From assembly GCA_021831595.1 (NCBI GenBank), contig JAKBMK010000025.1, forward strand, positions 127,114 to 177,859: a DNA stretch of 50,746 nt. The letters are read 5' to 3'. The translations under genes and the position numbers were made by a program. The notes under the pieces were generated by a model, which saw only the letters and a list, made by a program, of their open reading frames with translations, was not told the origin of the DNA and did not search any database. Shown here in pieces: positions 49,647-50,746 of the stretch; within the stretch, counting starts at the first letter, position 1, and every line of letters begins with the position of its first letter. The stretch comes from a bacterium. Its GTDB lineage: Bacteria > Patescibacteriota > Minisyncoccia > Phycocordibacterales > UBA9973.

Positions 49647-49778
49647 GGGCGATTTCCCTTGCGCTTTATACTAAATATTTGATATACTATACAATATAAA
49701 CTAGATGTAAAAATCTAATGGGAGTTTGTGGGCGAAATGGAGTTTGTATTTTATTAATTAATTTTATAAAAGTTATTT

Positions 49779-50746
<968 letters not shown>

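Overview
The window reads as a piece of a low-GC, gene-dense genome of the Candidate Phyla Radiation (Patescibacteria), most likely a Parcubacteria/Paceibacteria or Nomurabacteria-type organism. The grounds are short aminoacyl-tRNA synthetases (LeuS 770 aa, ValS 726 aa), a type IV pilus locus with many small prepilins, small single-membrane-span proteins, tRNAs without encoded CCA, almost no Shine-Dalgarno sequences, and no biosynthetic pathway other than peptidoglycan. This assignment is an inference from gene content; no rRNA is present.

Layout. 1-2967: 5' part of miaA (minus), two conserved hypotheticals, a TspO/MBR protein and a CrtC/AttH-like lipocalin protein. 2968-12865: type IV pilus locus: lytR_C-domain gene, pilO-like and a pilM-pilN fusion on the minus strand; prepilins, a broken response regulator, pilB, a frameshifted pilC and four more prepilin-like genes on the plus strand, one of them a 630-residue modular adhesin. 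The two arms meet at about 5340, where both facing genes lack their 5' ends. 12909-18904: signalling block: hemerythrin, anchored NMT1/THI5-like binding protein, a Cache-HAMP protein with no kinase, a full Cache-HAMP-PAS histidine kinase and two stand-alone receivers. 18941-29651: housekeeping and envelope genes: ychF, tsaC/sua5, leuS, an O-antigen-ligase-like/TPR protein, murJ, lepA. 29654-33198: tRNA-Gly, -Arg and -Phe with small genes (36-aa membrane peptide, FtsB-like, glutaredoxin), then an accessory patch with an HNH protein, an ADP-ribosyltransferase-like protein and a four-span membrane protein behind a strong promoter and a structured leader. 33198-37729 (minus): tsaD, valS, prsW-like, hsp20. 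37787-49362: nucleotide kinase, murE, murD, six accessory genes, murC, SIMPL-domain protein, an exported protein, a MreD-position membrane protein and PBP2. 49363-50746: a 416-base non-coding/relic stretch with a perfect 26-bp palindrome, then a secreted peptidoglycan-binding protein whose frame is interrupted at an (AG)14 tract and which runs off the window.

How it fits together. murE, murD, murC, murJ and PBP2 supply most of a peptidoglycan assembly line; the meso-DAP-type DNPR motif in MurE suggests the wall chemistry. PilB, PilC, PilM-N, PilO and the prepilins would form a surface fibre, and the adjacent sensory block is well placed to control it. tsaC, tsaD and miaA all act on tRNA modification around position 37.

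The most notable non-gene signals are: (1) an extended -10 promoter followed at a nearly fixed 6-nt distance by the start codon at about ten genes, predicting leaderless mRNAs; (2) a long stem-loop that hides an AGGAGG in the leader of the four-span membrane gene; (3) the (AG)14 tract as a candidate phase-variation switch; (4) three separate lesions in the pilus locus.
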